From assembly GCA_015680685.1 (NCBI GenBank), contig MNCI01025456.1, positions 464,252-521,679 of the forward strand: a stretch of 57,428 bases of DNA, read 5' to 3'. The position numbers and the translations under genes were made by a program. The DNA comes from Gnetum montanum. Lineage: Eukaryota; Streptophyta; Gnetopsida; Gnetales; Gnetaceae. The notes under the pieces are model-generated. The model was not told the DNA's origin and searched no databases. It saw nothing but the letters and a program-made list of their open reading frames with translations. Positions 10,901 through 20,477 of this stretch are shown here, in pieces (position 1 is the first letter of the stretch; the number at the start of each line of letters is the position of its first letter).

Positions 10901-11029
10901 CAGCTCCAGGTTCGACGTGCTCCAGGCGCTTGATCATGTCACTGACAATGCCTTCCATGAAGGTAAATTTGTCAGGGAAGTCTCTCCATGCTTTGCTCAC
11001 AGAGACAGACGTGGACACATCCTCTTCTC
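10901..11029 (-). pseudogene. element 2 antisense gene: DMIKRL block
   Basis: This short exon contains FPDKFTFMEGIVSDMIKRL. Element 1 has VPNKFMFVQGLVDDMIKRL ending at 3205, and element 4 has GPNKLDFMQRVANDMIDRL near 48053-48110 on the plus strand. It is the most conserved short block of the gene after the FCP1-like exon and is followed by a donor in both younger elements. Confidence 0.75.
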
Positions 11030-11099
11030 CTATAGCGTAATCCAGTTAGAAAATTCATCTATTAATAGAATCCTGCAAACTCGCTAACACACTCATTAC

Positions 11100-11363
11100 C
11101 TCTACCGGTGACAGTGGCAACTTCACCAACATCTTCCGCCTCCTTTCCCTCTTCACGCACTTGAGTCTGTGCGTCGCTAGTTCCAGTGGTCAGGACCTCC
11201 TCATGTACCTGGTCTTGTGCACGGCTCCCGCTAGTAGCTGGGGCCTCCTCATGCACCAGAGCCTATGCACGGCTCACGCTAACAGTTGGGGCCTCTTCTT
11301 CCAAAATTGAGGCCCCATCCCCACGACTTAGTATTACTGCCCCTGTTTCATGGGTCAGCTGCT
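11100..11363 (-). pseudogene. element 2 antisense gene: hinge exon with peptide repeats
   Basis: This Glu/Ala/Thr-rich exon has an imperfect peptide repeat of roughly 16-20 residues of the type HEEAPATSGSRAQ, seen about three times. The low-complexity composition suggests a flexible linker between the accessory-like domain and the helical part. Confidence 0.65.
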
Positions 11364-11994
11364 CTGTAATTTTTACTGGTCATGTCACAGCACCTTAGTA
11401 TATCATTCCAAAACATCTAAACAAACATCGCGTAATACAATTCCTTCACACTTACCAGGCGGAGGCTTACTCCGCTGAACTTTGACCACCACAGTTCGGC
11501 CTACGTCACTCCCAGGGGCCTCGGCTATACGGAGCCTTTTACGCCAAGCTGCAGGTTCTACAATTTCTTCCGCCAGGCGTTTCCCTCGCGAGGCATTGCC
11601 GGTGTAAGTAGGCATTATCCCTCCTACGCTGTCGAGGCCTCGCACTTGGGGCGCCGCCAAACCCTTGGTCGTTATAGACAGTGACTCCCCGATCCCTTCT
11701 GGCGGATCCTGCCCACGAGTAGTGCTGAGGATGTGGGAAATCCAAGGTCTGGACAGCTGGTCTCGATCTTGCTGCACCCAGACCCCATTCCTTTGGATGA
11801 CCAGAAACTCAGCAAACCTCCCATGATAACGCATCTCCATTTCTGACTAACCTATTGTCATGAATAAAAAACCTGTACCATACAACAACGTCGGCTTATC
11901 TTACATTTTGCACATAGGCTTCTCTTACATTTCACACCGATAACAAACATATAACAACACCAAAAAAAATAGACAGTTAATAAAACTCGCATAC

Positions 11995-12444
11995 CCGCCT
12001 GCGTAATACACCGTGCCTTGTGGGTTCTGGAAATAGGTCGAGACATGGTGAGCCACGAACAGCGTGTTATATGCATGATAACAACTGAACTGAGCCATCT
12101 CCTAGATCCAGTTTAAGCTCCTTAGGCCCCGCGTGCTAAGTTCTCGATCCTCGGGACGACCCGTATCGATGGCCCCGTCTGTCAAAAAGGGTAGAATCCC
12201 TTGCGCAGAACCCACCAGCAGGTGCTCTAAAAGGGCACCGGTGATGTCACCAGACAAATCAGACCATACAATGACACTGTAGTTGTGCAGCAAGAACTAC
12301 AGAAACTCCAGCGCACCCCGTCGAAACCATATGGCCTTCCCTTGCAACCGCGTTTGCGGGGGAGGGACATTGGGAATGATGGGGTTTATACAACACAAAA
12401 CCCCGACAATATCCAACACAATCAGAATGGGCTTTAGCGCACCG
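11995..12444 (-). pseudogene. element 2 antisense gene: FCP1/NIF-like exon
   Basis: A 450-nt exon opens after the acceptor TTTTCTATACAG. Ten codons precede the motif I aspartate in ILIVLDIVGVL. KAIWFRRGALEFL and YSVIVWSDLSGD follow, then CYHAYNTLFVAHHVSTYF and NPQGTVYY. This matches the order of plant FCP1-homology proteins: LDLNG, then a RP..EFL..C segment with VWSS, then NTLL.DD..YK..LNP. Only the first aspartate remains; the later DD is replaced by AH. In-frame TAGs lie at 12297-12299 (Gln in element 1) and 12102-12104. Confidence 0.75.
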
Positions 12445-12987
12445 CTGTATAGAAAACCCAATACATACATTAACACCTACATTTACATTTGCATGACTAA
12501 TACAGAAAACTTATAAACTACACCTAGTTATCCAGGCCAAAATCACCCAAACCCTTGCAATAATGCAAGGTTCATCCCTAACAACGGCAGTAGACGCAAC
12601 CCCATCAAACCCTCACATTAACCCGAGGTCCACAATTTTGAAATCCACATTCACACAAAAGATACCACGAAAAGTAGACATTGAAACAAACATAAGCATG
12701 TAAGGAATGACCTACCGGTTCAAAGGCGTAGGGTCACAAACATCGACCACCGCCTGCGAAACGCGATCCAGATTTTCTTGTACTTCATCGATTTTAGCCA
12801 GTTTTGCGTTCTTCCTCTTGATTTTTGGTGCCATTGCAACAGCTTCAGAAATTTTCACCATTTAACAATTGCAAATCTTCGCAAAATCACACGCTCTAAT
12901 CTTCTGCTCTTCCTTCTCTCGCTCAGAAACAGTTACGAATTCGAATTCACAACAGCCAACAGCCTGTCCTCATCAAAAAACCACTTA

Positions 12988-12995
12988 CTTATATA
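12988..12995 (-). promoter_or_regulatory. element 2: TATA-like box of the antisense gene
   Basis: TATATAAG on the minus strand lies 154 nt upstream of the ATG at 12834. Element 1 has a TATA-like box 153 nt upstream of its own antisense ATG, which supports a dedicated promoter. Confidence 0.55.
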
Positions 12996-13094
12996 CGAGG
13001 ATCACCGACTTGATATTCGATTTCAGCGGGACTTTCCTAAAATGAAACTCGAGAATCAAGATATTAATGCGGCTGATATCGCACATGCCACTGT

Positions 13095-13125
13095 CCGAAA
13101 TGATGTTAAACTATCACATCTTATC
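13095..13125 (+). repeat. element 2: TTAAACTA motif between antisense gene and RT
   Basis: A single copy, 'gtccgaaatgatgttaaact', of the spacer motif family. Element 1 has about four copies in the equivalent spacer. Confidence 0.55.
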
Positions 13126-13235
13126 GCCTCATAATCGGGTAGCATTGATTACAGCTTGTTTACAATATTCAAAATTCAGTTAGCCTTCCACGTTCAACGA
13201 CATCACGTCACCTTTCTTCTAATCATTTACACACT

Positions 13236-14960
13236 TTGCGGTTTTGCAAGACAGACGGGAAATGGACGCAACATTTTCAGCACCTCTAACTTTGACGAGC
13301 CCATACGGGAAAGTAGTTAGGCAATTCGACTCCACATTGGTAGACGTTAACCCCCCTTTAGAAGGCGTAACCATAGCTGCGTCGAAGACGTCCCTAGAGT
13401 GACCAGAACAGTCGATGCGCACGCTAGACCTGGAGGCTGGGGACATAACCGAAGACCCCCTCAGTGAAGTTTCTATCGTTATGCATAAGGGTGAAGCCAA
13501 AACGCTTAAAGTTAGCTCTTTACTAGACCAGAAAACGCACGATGCTATAAAACAGGTCCTGCAAGACAACATCACGGTCTTTGCATGGTCATACGAGGAT
13601 ATGCCTGGACTAGATCCCAGGCTAATCCAGCATAACATCATCTTAGACCCGTAGGTTAAAGCAGTTAGGCAAAAGGCACGCAAAATCAAGCCAAAGATCG
13701 CGCTAGCTGTGCGTGATGAAATCACCAAACTATATCAGGCTGGTTTCATCCGTGCGGTCGATTACTCGGACTGGGTATCTAACATTGTAGTCGTCCCAAA
13801 GAAGACTGGAAGCATACGCATCTGCATAGACTTCCAGGATTTGAATAAGGCCACAATCAAAGATAACTTCCCGTTGCCGAGTATCGACCAGCTAGTGGAT
13901 ACAACAGCTGGGCATGCGCTGCTGTCCTTCATGGATGGCTTTTCAGGCTATAACCAGATTCGAATTAACCCAGAACATCAATTGACCACGACATTCATGA
14001 CGCCTTGGGGCACCTTTTGTTACACTATGATGCCTTTCGATCTAAAGAACGTCGGAGCAACGTATCAACGAGCCATGACATACATCTTCAGGGATTACCT
14101 CCTAGGAAGGCTAAATGATTACGTAGACGATATAGTTGTTAAGTCCTTAAAGTCTGAGGCTCATTCAGGGGACCTGGAGTTAGTCCTTAAAAGATGCTCC
14201 AAATACGAGCTCCGGCTTAACCCAAAGAAGTACGTATTAGGAGTCAAAACCGAACGCATGCTGGGGTTTGTGGTGTCGGAAACCGGCATACGAGTTGACC
14301 CTGATAAGGTCAAAGCCATTGTCGAATTAACGCCTCCTACAGACCTCAAGAAATTACGCGGGTTACAGGGACACTTACAATTTATACGTCGGTTCATCTC
14401 GAGGTTAATTGACAAGCTACACCCTATGCAACACTTGCTAAAAAAGGAGGTTAATTTCGAATGGACCGACGATTGCCAACGTGCGTTTGATAGCTTAAAA
14501 TAAGAACTGCAACATTTACCGATGGTTTTCCAACCACAAAGGGACTTTCCATTCTACATTTACCTCGCAACTTCAAATGTAGCGTTAGCCGCATTACTTT
14601 GTCAAAGGAGGGATGATGGGTCCGAAGTGCCCATCTACTACTTAAGCCATGTTCTATGTGCATACGAAATGAGGTACAACGATGTAGAGCGTAATTTCCT
14701 AGCATTAGTTTTTACGCTTAAAAAGTGTAGACATTATCTTTTCCGTAGCAAGGTCAATATCATCTGTAAAAACAACATTCTTAGGGCCATTACGCACAAC
14801 TTATACGAGAGTAGTAAAATAGCTCGCTGGAAGGCTATCACGGCAGAATTCAATCTGCACTATATTGGCCAATCATCCATGAAAGGCCAGGTAATAGCTG
14901 ACCAGTTAACTTTGCCAATTAACAATCGGGCGACTATAGAGCCAGAGTTCCCTGACGAAC
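13236..14960 (+). pseudogene. pol: element 2: reverse transcriptase and first RNase H
   Basis: RT copies the element RNA into DNA. The reading starts in the linker before RT (PLTLTSPYGKVVRQF) and continues through FAWSYEDMPGLDP, AGFIRAVDYSDWVSN, FPLPSIDQLVDTTAGH, and FMTPWGTFCYTMMPF to the catalytic NDYVDDIVVKS near 14115. GFVVSETGIRVDPDKVKAI and the connection segment follow. The Ty3-type RNase H (VPIYYLSHVL, ARWKAITAEFNLHYIGQ) is next, degenerate as is usual in Tat elements. One frame holds throughout with in-frame stops at about 13652 (TAG) and 14501 (TAA). There is no protease directly upstream. The YVDD residues are intact but the copy is interrupted. Confidence 0.93.
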
Positions 14961-14994
14961 ATGTACATAGTTTAAGCCCTGTCTTGACAGGCCT

Positions 14995-15554
14995 CGAAGC
15001 AACTTTGTATTTCAATGGAGCTTCAACCGCTAGAGGTGGCAGTGCTGCCACTGTTATTACGCTATCTCCTGAGGATGTGCGTCTCCACGCTTATCGCTTG
15101 ACCTTCCCCTGTACAAACAATGTGGCAGAGTACAAGGGGCTCCTCAAGGGATTACTAACTACCAGTGAACTCGATGTTCGACACCTGGCGATTAGGGGCG
15201 ATTCGATGCTTGTCATAAATCAGATCACAGGAGTCTACGCCTGCAAGGCTATACATTTGTAGCCCTACTGCGATAAGGCTAAAGATCTTCTAAGATGATT
15301 CGCGACCATCGATGCCCAGCACGTGCCACGCATGGATAACACACTGGCCGACGCACTGGCAACACTGGCTCTGAACGTGCCTTCACATCTCTTTAACACT
15401 TATCCTACATTGATAACAGACTGCGAAGATCCTATCATTCAGACGATGCAAATTTCTTCTTTTCTCGAGGAAAGCACACCTGAATGTTACGATGACATTA
15501 AAACTTACCTTTTACAGGGTGAGCTACCGTCTGCATTGACATGCGCACAGAAGG
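14995..15554 (+). pseudogene. element 2: archaeal-type RNase H (second RNase H)
   Basis: This is the extra RNase HI domain typical of the Tat lineage. Order: LYFNGASTARGGS, RLTFPCTNNVAEYKGL, IRGDSMLVINQITG, HVPRMDNTLADALATLA. The glutamate of NNVAEY, the aspartate of GDS and the final aspartate are present, but the first catalytic aspartate of DGAS is Asn here (FNGAS). Element 1 keeps DGAS. An in-frame TAG at about 15260 replaces a Gln codon seen in element 1, and a TGA follows near 15297. Confidence 0.85.
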
Positions 15555-16723
15555 ATGCGACCGCAAGCGGGCTAGGCAATACATCATCATTGGAGACAAC
15601 ACTCTTTGTAGACACTCCTTTGATGGCATGCTGCTTACTTGCGTTGACAAAAACCAAGCGTAGCATATAGTCGGCGAAGTTCACGAGGGACTGTGCGGCG
15701 GCCACGTAGCACCACGGGCTATGGCCCTAAAAATCCGTCGCTTAGGATACTACTGGCCACACATAGAAAAGAATTGCCTGACAAAGGTTAAAACTTGTGA
15801 CACGTGTTAGCGTCATGTGAATCTCATACACGTGTCACCTACAGAATTACATACAACGCAGATAACATGGCCATTTCAGCTATGGGGACTAGACATTATA
15901 GGCCCCATCCCCGAAGTCTTCCGCAGGTCATAGCTTCATTATTACCGCTACTGAATATTTTACAAAGTGGGTAGAGGCTGTTCCCCTGCGGAAGATCACA
16001 TCTCAGCAGATTTTCCATTTTATCCTGGACAATATAGTAACCAGATTTGGTCTCCCGATGACTATCGTGACCAACAATGGGCCACAGTTTAGTAGCACGG
16101 AAACTAAATCCTTCTGTGATAACCTAGACATTAGACAATCTTTTTCCTCCCCCTATTACCTGTAAGCGAATGGTCAAACTAAAGCAACAAACAAAGTGAT
16201 CATCAATCTGCTCAAGAAAATGCTCGACGGCAACAAAAGGCGGTGGCACGAACAGATCCTCTATGTGCTATGGGCGTATCGTACTACGTGTAGGACGGCT
16301 ACGGGTAGTACGCCCTATAGCCTAGTTTACGGGTCTGAAGCAGTGCTGCCTCTCGAGTTGCAAATTCTTTCTCTGAGAATGGTCCTCTCCACGGTTATAA
16401 ATGAGGCTCAACACACCGAGTCTCAAATCGTGGATCTGGATTCTGTAGAAGAGAAGCCTATACAAGCTCTTGACACGATTGAAAGGTATCAAGACAGACA
16501 AAGACAGCAACATCATCACAACCTTTAACAGCACCTGATCAAGAAAGAAGATCTAGTTCTCAAGGCTATGCATGAACCGGTAGGCAAGTTCTCTGCAAAC
16601 TGGGAAGGTCCTTTCTTGGTGGTCGACGTGTACAGCAACGGAGCATTCAAGTTAGCAGACGTCAACGACAATGAATTATCAAATCCTGTAAATCATGTGT
16701 ATTTGAAGCGGTATTACATTTAG
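15555..16723 (+). pseudogene. element 2: integrase
   Basis: The integrase inserts the cDNA. The zinc-binding HHCC region is at about 15676-15810 (VHEGLCGGH ... CDTC), and the core follows with WGLDIIGP, TEYFTKWVEAVPLRK and VTNNGPQFSS, where the second catalytic aspartate is Asn. KATNKVIINLLKK and LWAYRTT follow, then the C-terminal ANWEGPFLVVDVYSNGAFKL, ending NPVNHVYLKRYYI at 16723. No chromodomain is seen. Frameshifts fall near 15555 and 15910, and several stops are present, one of them TAG for Gln (TC*RH versus TCQSY in element 1). Confidence 0.92.
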
Positions 16724-16734
16724 CAGCATCTACG

Positions 16735-17290
16735 GTGTCAACAGCAGGTATGGCAATACTCGTCCGCCATGACGTTAAACTGGCACTGATCGTCCGCCAC
16801 GACGTTAAACTGGCACTGACCGTCCGCTACGACGCTAAATTGGCAACCACTATCCACTACGACGTAAAACTGGCATTCCTTGCACACGTCCGCCATGACG
16901 CTAAACTGGCAATATTCGTCCGCTATGACGCTAAACTGGCAAGTTTTAACCGTCCGCTACGACATAAAACTGGCAGTGTTGTACAGGTCCGCCAAGACGA
17001 AAAACTGGCATCTTTTGCATGCGTCCTCCACGACGCTAAACTGGCACAGGTAAGTAGCCATCTGCTGAGACGTAAAACCAACACAGCTCTGTCCTTGGGT
17101 CATGACATGAAACTGACATCCACAGCATGGTCTGCTGAGACCATAAAGCAGACACGCCACCGTCTGCTACGACATAACACTAGCATTTCTCGATCTCCCC
17201 GGACTTTAAACTGGGACCATGGTCTACTGAGACTTAAAACCAGCAATGACAGTCTACCAGGACTTAAAAATGAGACTTACAGACTGCTAC
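16735..17290 (+). repeat. element 2: about 30-bp repeat tract after integrase
   Basis: Fourteen or more copies of a motif like 'gtccgccacgacgttaaact' plus GGCA, spaced mainly 30 bp but up to about 40 bp, decay toward the 3' side. One frame of the first ten copies is open and reads (V/I)R(H/Y)D(V/A)KLA repeatedly, within an ORF from 16735 to 17703. Element 1 has the same tract, also in frame, at 24860-25150. The motif also occurs in clearly noncoding spacers, so a DNA-level role is more likely than a protein. Confidence 0.85.
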
Positions 17291-18379
17291 CATATAAATC
17301 AAGTGAGCGTGATCATCTCTGTACAGCTGCACGACAAACGAGGTGGGATACTGGGACAGTCCCAGCGTCGCCACCCCACCGGCATCCTACTGATTTCTCG
17401 AATGAGCTGAGAGGCATCTTACTGATCCCTCGAAAATGTCGCTGCTACACCCACTGCAACGGTGGTACCTTTGAGAGTTTAGTCTCAACAACCGGAGCCC
17501 TGACGCAATTCTCGACGACAGTGACCTCGATGACCTCCGCCAATCATCGCTATCGGATGCCGGCTTCGCAAATTCATCTAGCTGGTTCCCTGTACAACCA
17601 GTTAGCTGCACTGTGTCTGATGCCTTTTGGCGAAGATATGCTGGGCCAATCGTCAGGATTGGTGGCTCTGCCCTCATGCTCCAGCTCCTTCTTCACGGCC
17701 TAATCGCTCTATCTCGCATCAAACGGCGCTCATTTCGAAAACCTCGTCTCTTATTCGCATGAGCAATGGTGTCCTCTGTTTCCTTCTGTGGTTGCAGGTT
17801 ACTTGCTTTGAAGGTGTGGTTCAAAGGTGCGTCCATTTGAGTGATGAAGTACAACAACGTTTTGAGATGGTTGTTCAGGTTTGCTCGATCACTTCGATCT
17901 GCATGCCTATACCTCTCATAATCTTACCCTTAGCTCTTATTTCGTTTCATCCCTACCACCCGCTCCCCGCACGCAAAAGCTACATACACAAGCAATCATT
18001 TTCTGCACTCACACTAGCAGAGATACCGTAGAAGTGATGCGCCGTGCTCCTTTTGCAAGCATTCCTGCTATAATCAGTGACAGAGAGATCTCAGGCTGAT
18101 GCGTTACGCTCGTCTGAAAGCATTCCTGTTGACATACGTGTGCGCACGTTTCTGTGCGTTCAGTAAGCGTATTCCATACTCCTACCATCCTGACTTATGT
18201 TACGTCTTCCTCGAACCTGTTTCCTACTATGTCATTCTATCTCCCATTCCCTCCAGCTTTGCTCTTCCATGCTGACAGGGCAATGCTTGAGTAGCCATGG
18301 ATGGACGTTGTTCTTGCTTCTACCAATCCGTTGTTTCGTATTCTTTGTCGACGTCTTTCGGGCAAGCTCTCCAACCGTC
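17291..18379. other. element 2: spacer between repeat tract and PPT
   Basis: About 1.1 kb in which I recognise no domain. The ORF begun at 16735 continues to 17703 without recognisable motifs; the rest is noncoding up to the purine tract. Confidence 0.5.
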
Positions 18380-18395
18380 AACAAAGAGGGGCCAT
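18380..18395 (+). other. element 2: polypurine tract
   Basis: 'aacaaagaggggccat' immediately precedes the 3' LTR. Element 1 has 'gacaaagaggagccaa' at the same place (26134-26150). Confidence 0.85.
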
Positions 18396-19850
18396 TGAAA
18401 CACCGTGAAAATTGTGGGTCGGCCTCAGGCAAAGATTCGCAATTCAGGCAAGGGCGCATGTCAGAATTCCAGAAGGGAGAGTAAGATAGAGCAACACCAA
18501 GAGGCGCGTAGCATCAAGTCCTCAACTTCTTGTGCAGATTCCTAATCTTTCTATGCTTTTTCTGTTTACGCTATATCACGCGACATAGCATAATGGCGCT
18601 TAGCGTGATTCTGTCCAAACATAGTCCGGCATCAGAAGGATAGCTACTTCGGCATAGGGAGAAGCTTGAGCAGCATAATATGCGACTTCTTGTGTATTTT
18701 GCTAAGTCTTTTGTTCAAGGCCAGGTTTACGCTCTGTTACGCACAGCAGCGTAATGAGCTCCAAAACAGTCAAAGGCAAAGTCTAAGAAAGTGTGATTGC
18801 TCATCATACGCTCATCACACAACGTAGCGTATCACAGCGTATTGCGTCGCCAAGCTAGACATCATTTACACTTCATTATGCGTGGCTGCGTAAGAAAGCG
18901 TAAAACAGCTTGAATCCATCATTTCCAGGTTATGTTACGCTCGTGCACGCAACGCAGCGTGAATGAGCGTAATATAACTCAAAGACAGTTGAGACATGCC
19001 CGACGAGCATCTATTCTTTACACGCACAATACGCAAATAAGCGTATTGTGCGTAGTCATGAAATCTGACACAAAAATGGTCAAGCCAACAATACCCGAAA
19101 CATTCGGGACACACGTCATCAGGGTTGCACCTGTTCCACAGGACGTCACAGCCTATAAATACCCCAGTTGACAAAGGTACAGGGGTTGGAAAATCAAAGA
19201 AGCAAAGGCATTTTTCTGAGCACTGGAGCACTTATCACTTTTGAGCAGAGATACAGAAAGCAGCACTCTGGCAATTGTTGACAACATCACCTTACGGCAG
19301 AAATAGAGCACAGTTCGCTTTGAGCACTGGCGACAGGAGTAATCGTTCTGCTAGGGAAGACTCTATTAGTCAGAAACAGTTGATCGGTAGATGTCAGAGC
19401 TTGACCTTCCTTGCATCCCGGCTTTAGCCCACGAGGTAGATCGGACTTCTGTTTGGACAGTTTTCTTGTTGTTTTGTGCTTGCTTCACATCCAGTAATCG
19501 GGGTCTCCCTAGTGTAACGAGATATACAAAATATATATTTTTCAAGTCAAAGCGTAGATCTTGAAACTACGTGTTTCTCTTATGTCAGCCTCCTCTTATC
19601 GTGTTTAACGTTATCATCGTTGCAATTCATCTACATCGTTTTCCCCTCGTTTTTGCGATTCCTCGAATCAGATCGTTTCACGAGATATTCATCGGTTTAC
19701 TGATTAGTAAGTCCCTGTCTGATTGACAAGACCGTTCAGGGCGCTGCGGATTCATTTTTCCAGCATAGCCCTCGCACGGATCCGTGGTTAAAACTATGTA
19801 CACGGAATTTGTTCGGTATTTTCCAGCTGCCAACGTTTTTCGTCGTTACA
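18396..19850 (+). mobile_element. element 2: 3' LTR
   Basis: This 1455-bp repeat of 5808-7262 has the same TG/CA ends, with TATAAATA at 19154-19161. It differs from the 5' LTR by scattered mainly C/T and G/A changes. Confidence 0.95.
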
Positions 19851-19855
19851 CCCTG
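19851..19855. repeat. target site duplication of element 2 (right)
   Basis: CCCTG matches 5803-5807. Confidence 0.95.
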
Positions 19856-20367
19856 CACAACGGAAACAGAAAATATTGATATCAAATATGAACATAATAC
19901 ATGCGCAACATAGCAGCACATAGCCAACAATAAATGTAGCATAACATAATCCCTTATTCATCATAGCATAGCAAAGATGCAAAAGCCTAGCATAGCAAGA
20001 ACATGCAAGTAACTTAGCGTAGCAACAAAATAACTAACAACATGCCCAAACAAAAATATGCACCTACATCATACATAACCAAACCCTCCCAAGGGTTTTA
20101 CGTCACGGCATGCCAAGGTTAAGCAACTTAAAGGACCCTGGTCTCGTAGCCATGGCAACCACCGTGGTAGCAATGGCCTTGCATGCAACCACAACAAGAC
20201 CCTTGCACAACAGCGACGACCAAAAGAAAGAGAGACCGTGATAGCACAAAAGCCAAAATGACACGACCGCAAAAAATACAAGTAGTGAAACAAATGAGAT
20301 ACAAAACCAGAGCAAAAAATGGTAGAAGGTACAAGGAGAAAATAATGGAGGAGACATAAAAACTCAC
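19856..20367 (-). other. element 1: intron 1 of the antisense gene (right part)
   Basis: This lies between the exon 1 donor (GTGAGT at 20367-20362) and the exon 2 acceptor now split off at 5805. Its minus-strand 3' end reads TTTCTGTTTCCGTTGTG up to the insertion site, a good pyrimidine-rich acceptor context. The minus-strand ORFs across 20069-20403 look like chance. Confidence 0.55.
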
Positions 20368-20477
20368 TGAGTCAACAGTATTCCCTCCCATGTTGGAACG
20401 CACGCCCGCGGCCCACGCCTCAAAGTCTTCTTCACCTCCCCGACCTTTGCAAGCACCAACTAAGTCTTAGGAGCCAT
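20368..20477 (-). pseudogene. element 1: antisense gene exon 1
   Basis: It starts ATG GCT CCT AAG (MAPK), has an in-frame TAG at codon 6, and continues LVLAKVGEVKKTL. It ends ACTCA before the donor GTGAGT in phase 2, the same phase as exon 1 of element 2, where the ORF starts MAPKIKRK and has KLAKIDEV at the matching place. Confidence 0.65.

Larger units (their letters stand above)
9667..12834 (-). pseudogene. element 2: antisense multi-exon FCP1-like gene
   Basis: Candidate exons on the minus strand: 12834-12716 (starts MAPKIKRK), 12444-11995 (FCP1-like), 11872-11456 (carries an internal deletion), 11363-11100 (hinge), 11029-10901 (DMIKRL block), 10822-10005 (helical, charged) and 9924-9667 (acidic tail ending SGSRGNA). 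The donors are GTAGGT, GTATGC, GTAAGT, GTAATG, GTACGT and GTAAGT, and every acceptor ends in AG after a pyrimidine-rich run. Phases match at every junction; only the deletion inside exon 3 breaks the frame. Relative to element 1 that exon lost about 1 kb. In-frame stops, mostly TAG, show this copy is inactive. Function is unknown. A nuclear or regulatory role is suggested only by the basic N-terminus and the FCP1 resemblance. No sense ORF overlaps it, so it is not a shadow. Confidence 0.8.
5808..19850 (+). mobile_element. element 2: full-length Tat-like Ty3/gypsy retrotransposon
   Basis: This is a complete insertion of 14043 bp. It has two 1455-bp LTRs beginning TGAAACACC and ending GTTACA, a primer site after the 5' LTR, a purine tract before the 3' LTR, and perfect 5-bp target duplications (CCCTG). 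Inside, in order, are gag, a 50-bp tandem repeat, an antisense multi-exon gene, RT, RNase H, archaeal-type RNase H, integrase, a 30-bp repeat tract and a spacer. The second RNase H places it in the Tat lineage. The LTRs differ by scattered mostly transition changes, so it is not very recent. It lacks a recognisable zinc knuckle and protease. It interrupts exon 2 of the antisense gene of its relative, element 1. Confidence 0.95.

Noticed and set aside
11403-11840. Treating the antisense ORFs as shadows of sense genes
   Set aside because: No sense coding similarity overlaps them, and their protein blocks and splice sites are conserved in other elements.
16735-17703. Calling the 322-codon ORF a genuine protein gene
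   Set aside because: Its repeated part is the same DNA motif that occurs in noncoding spacers, and the rest has no recognisable domain; listed as a repeat tract instead.
20069-20403. Overlapping minus-strand ORFs rich in Leu, Phe and Tyr as membrane proteins
   Set aside because: They fall in the predicted intron 1 of the element 1 antisense gene, occur in two overlapping frames, and have no counterpart in element 2.
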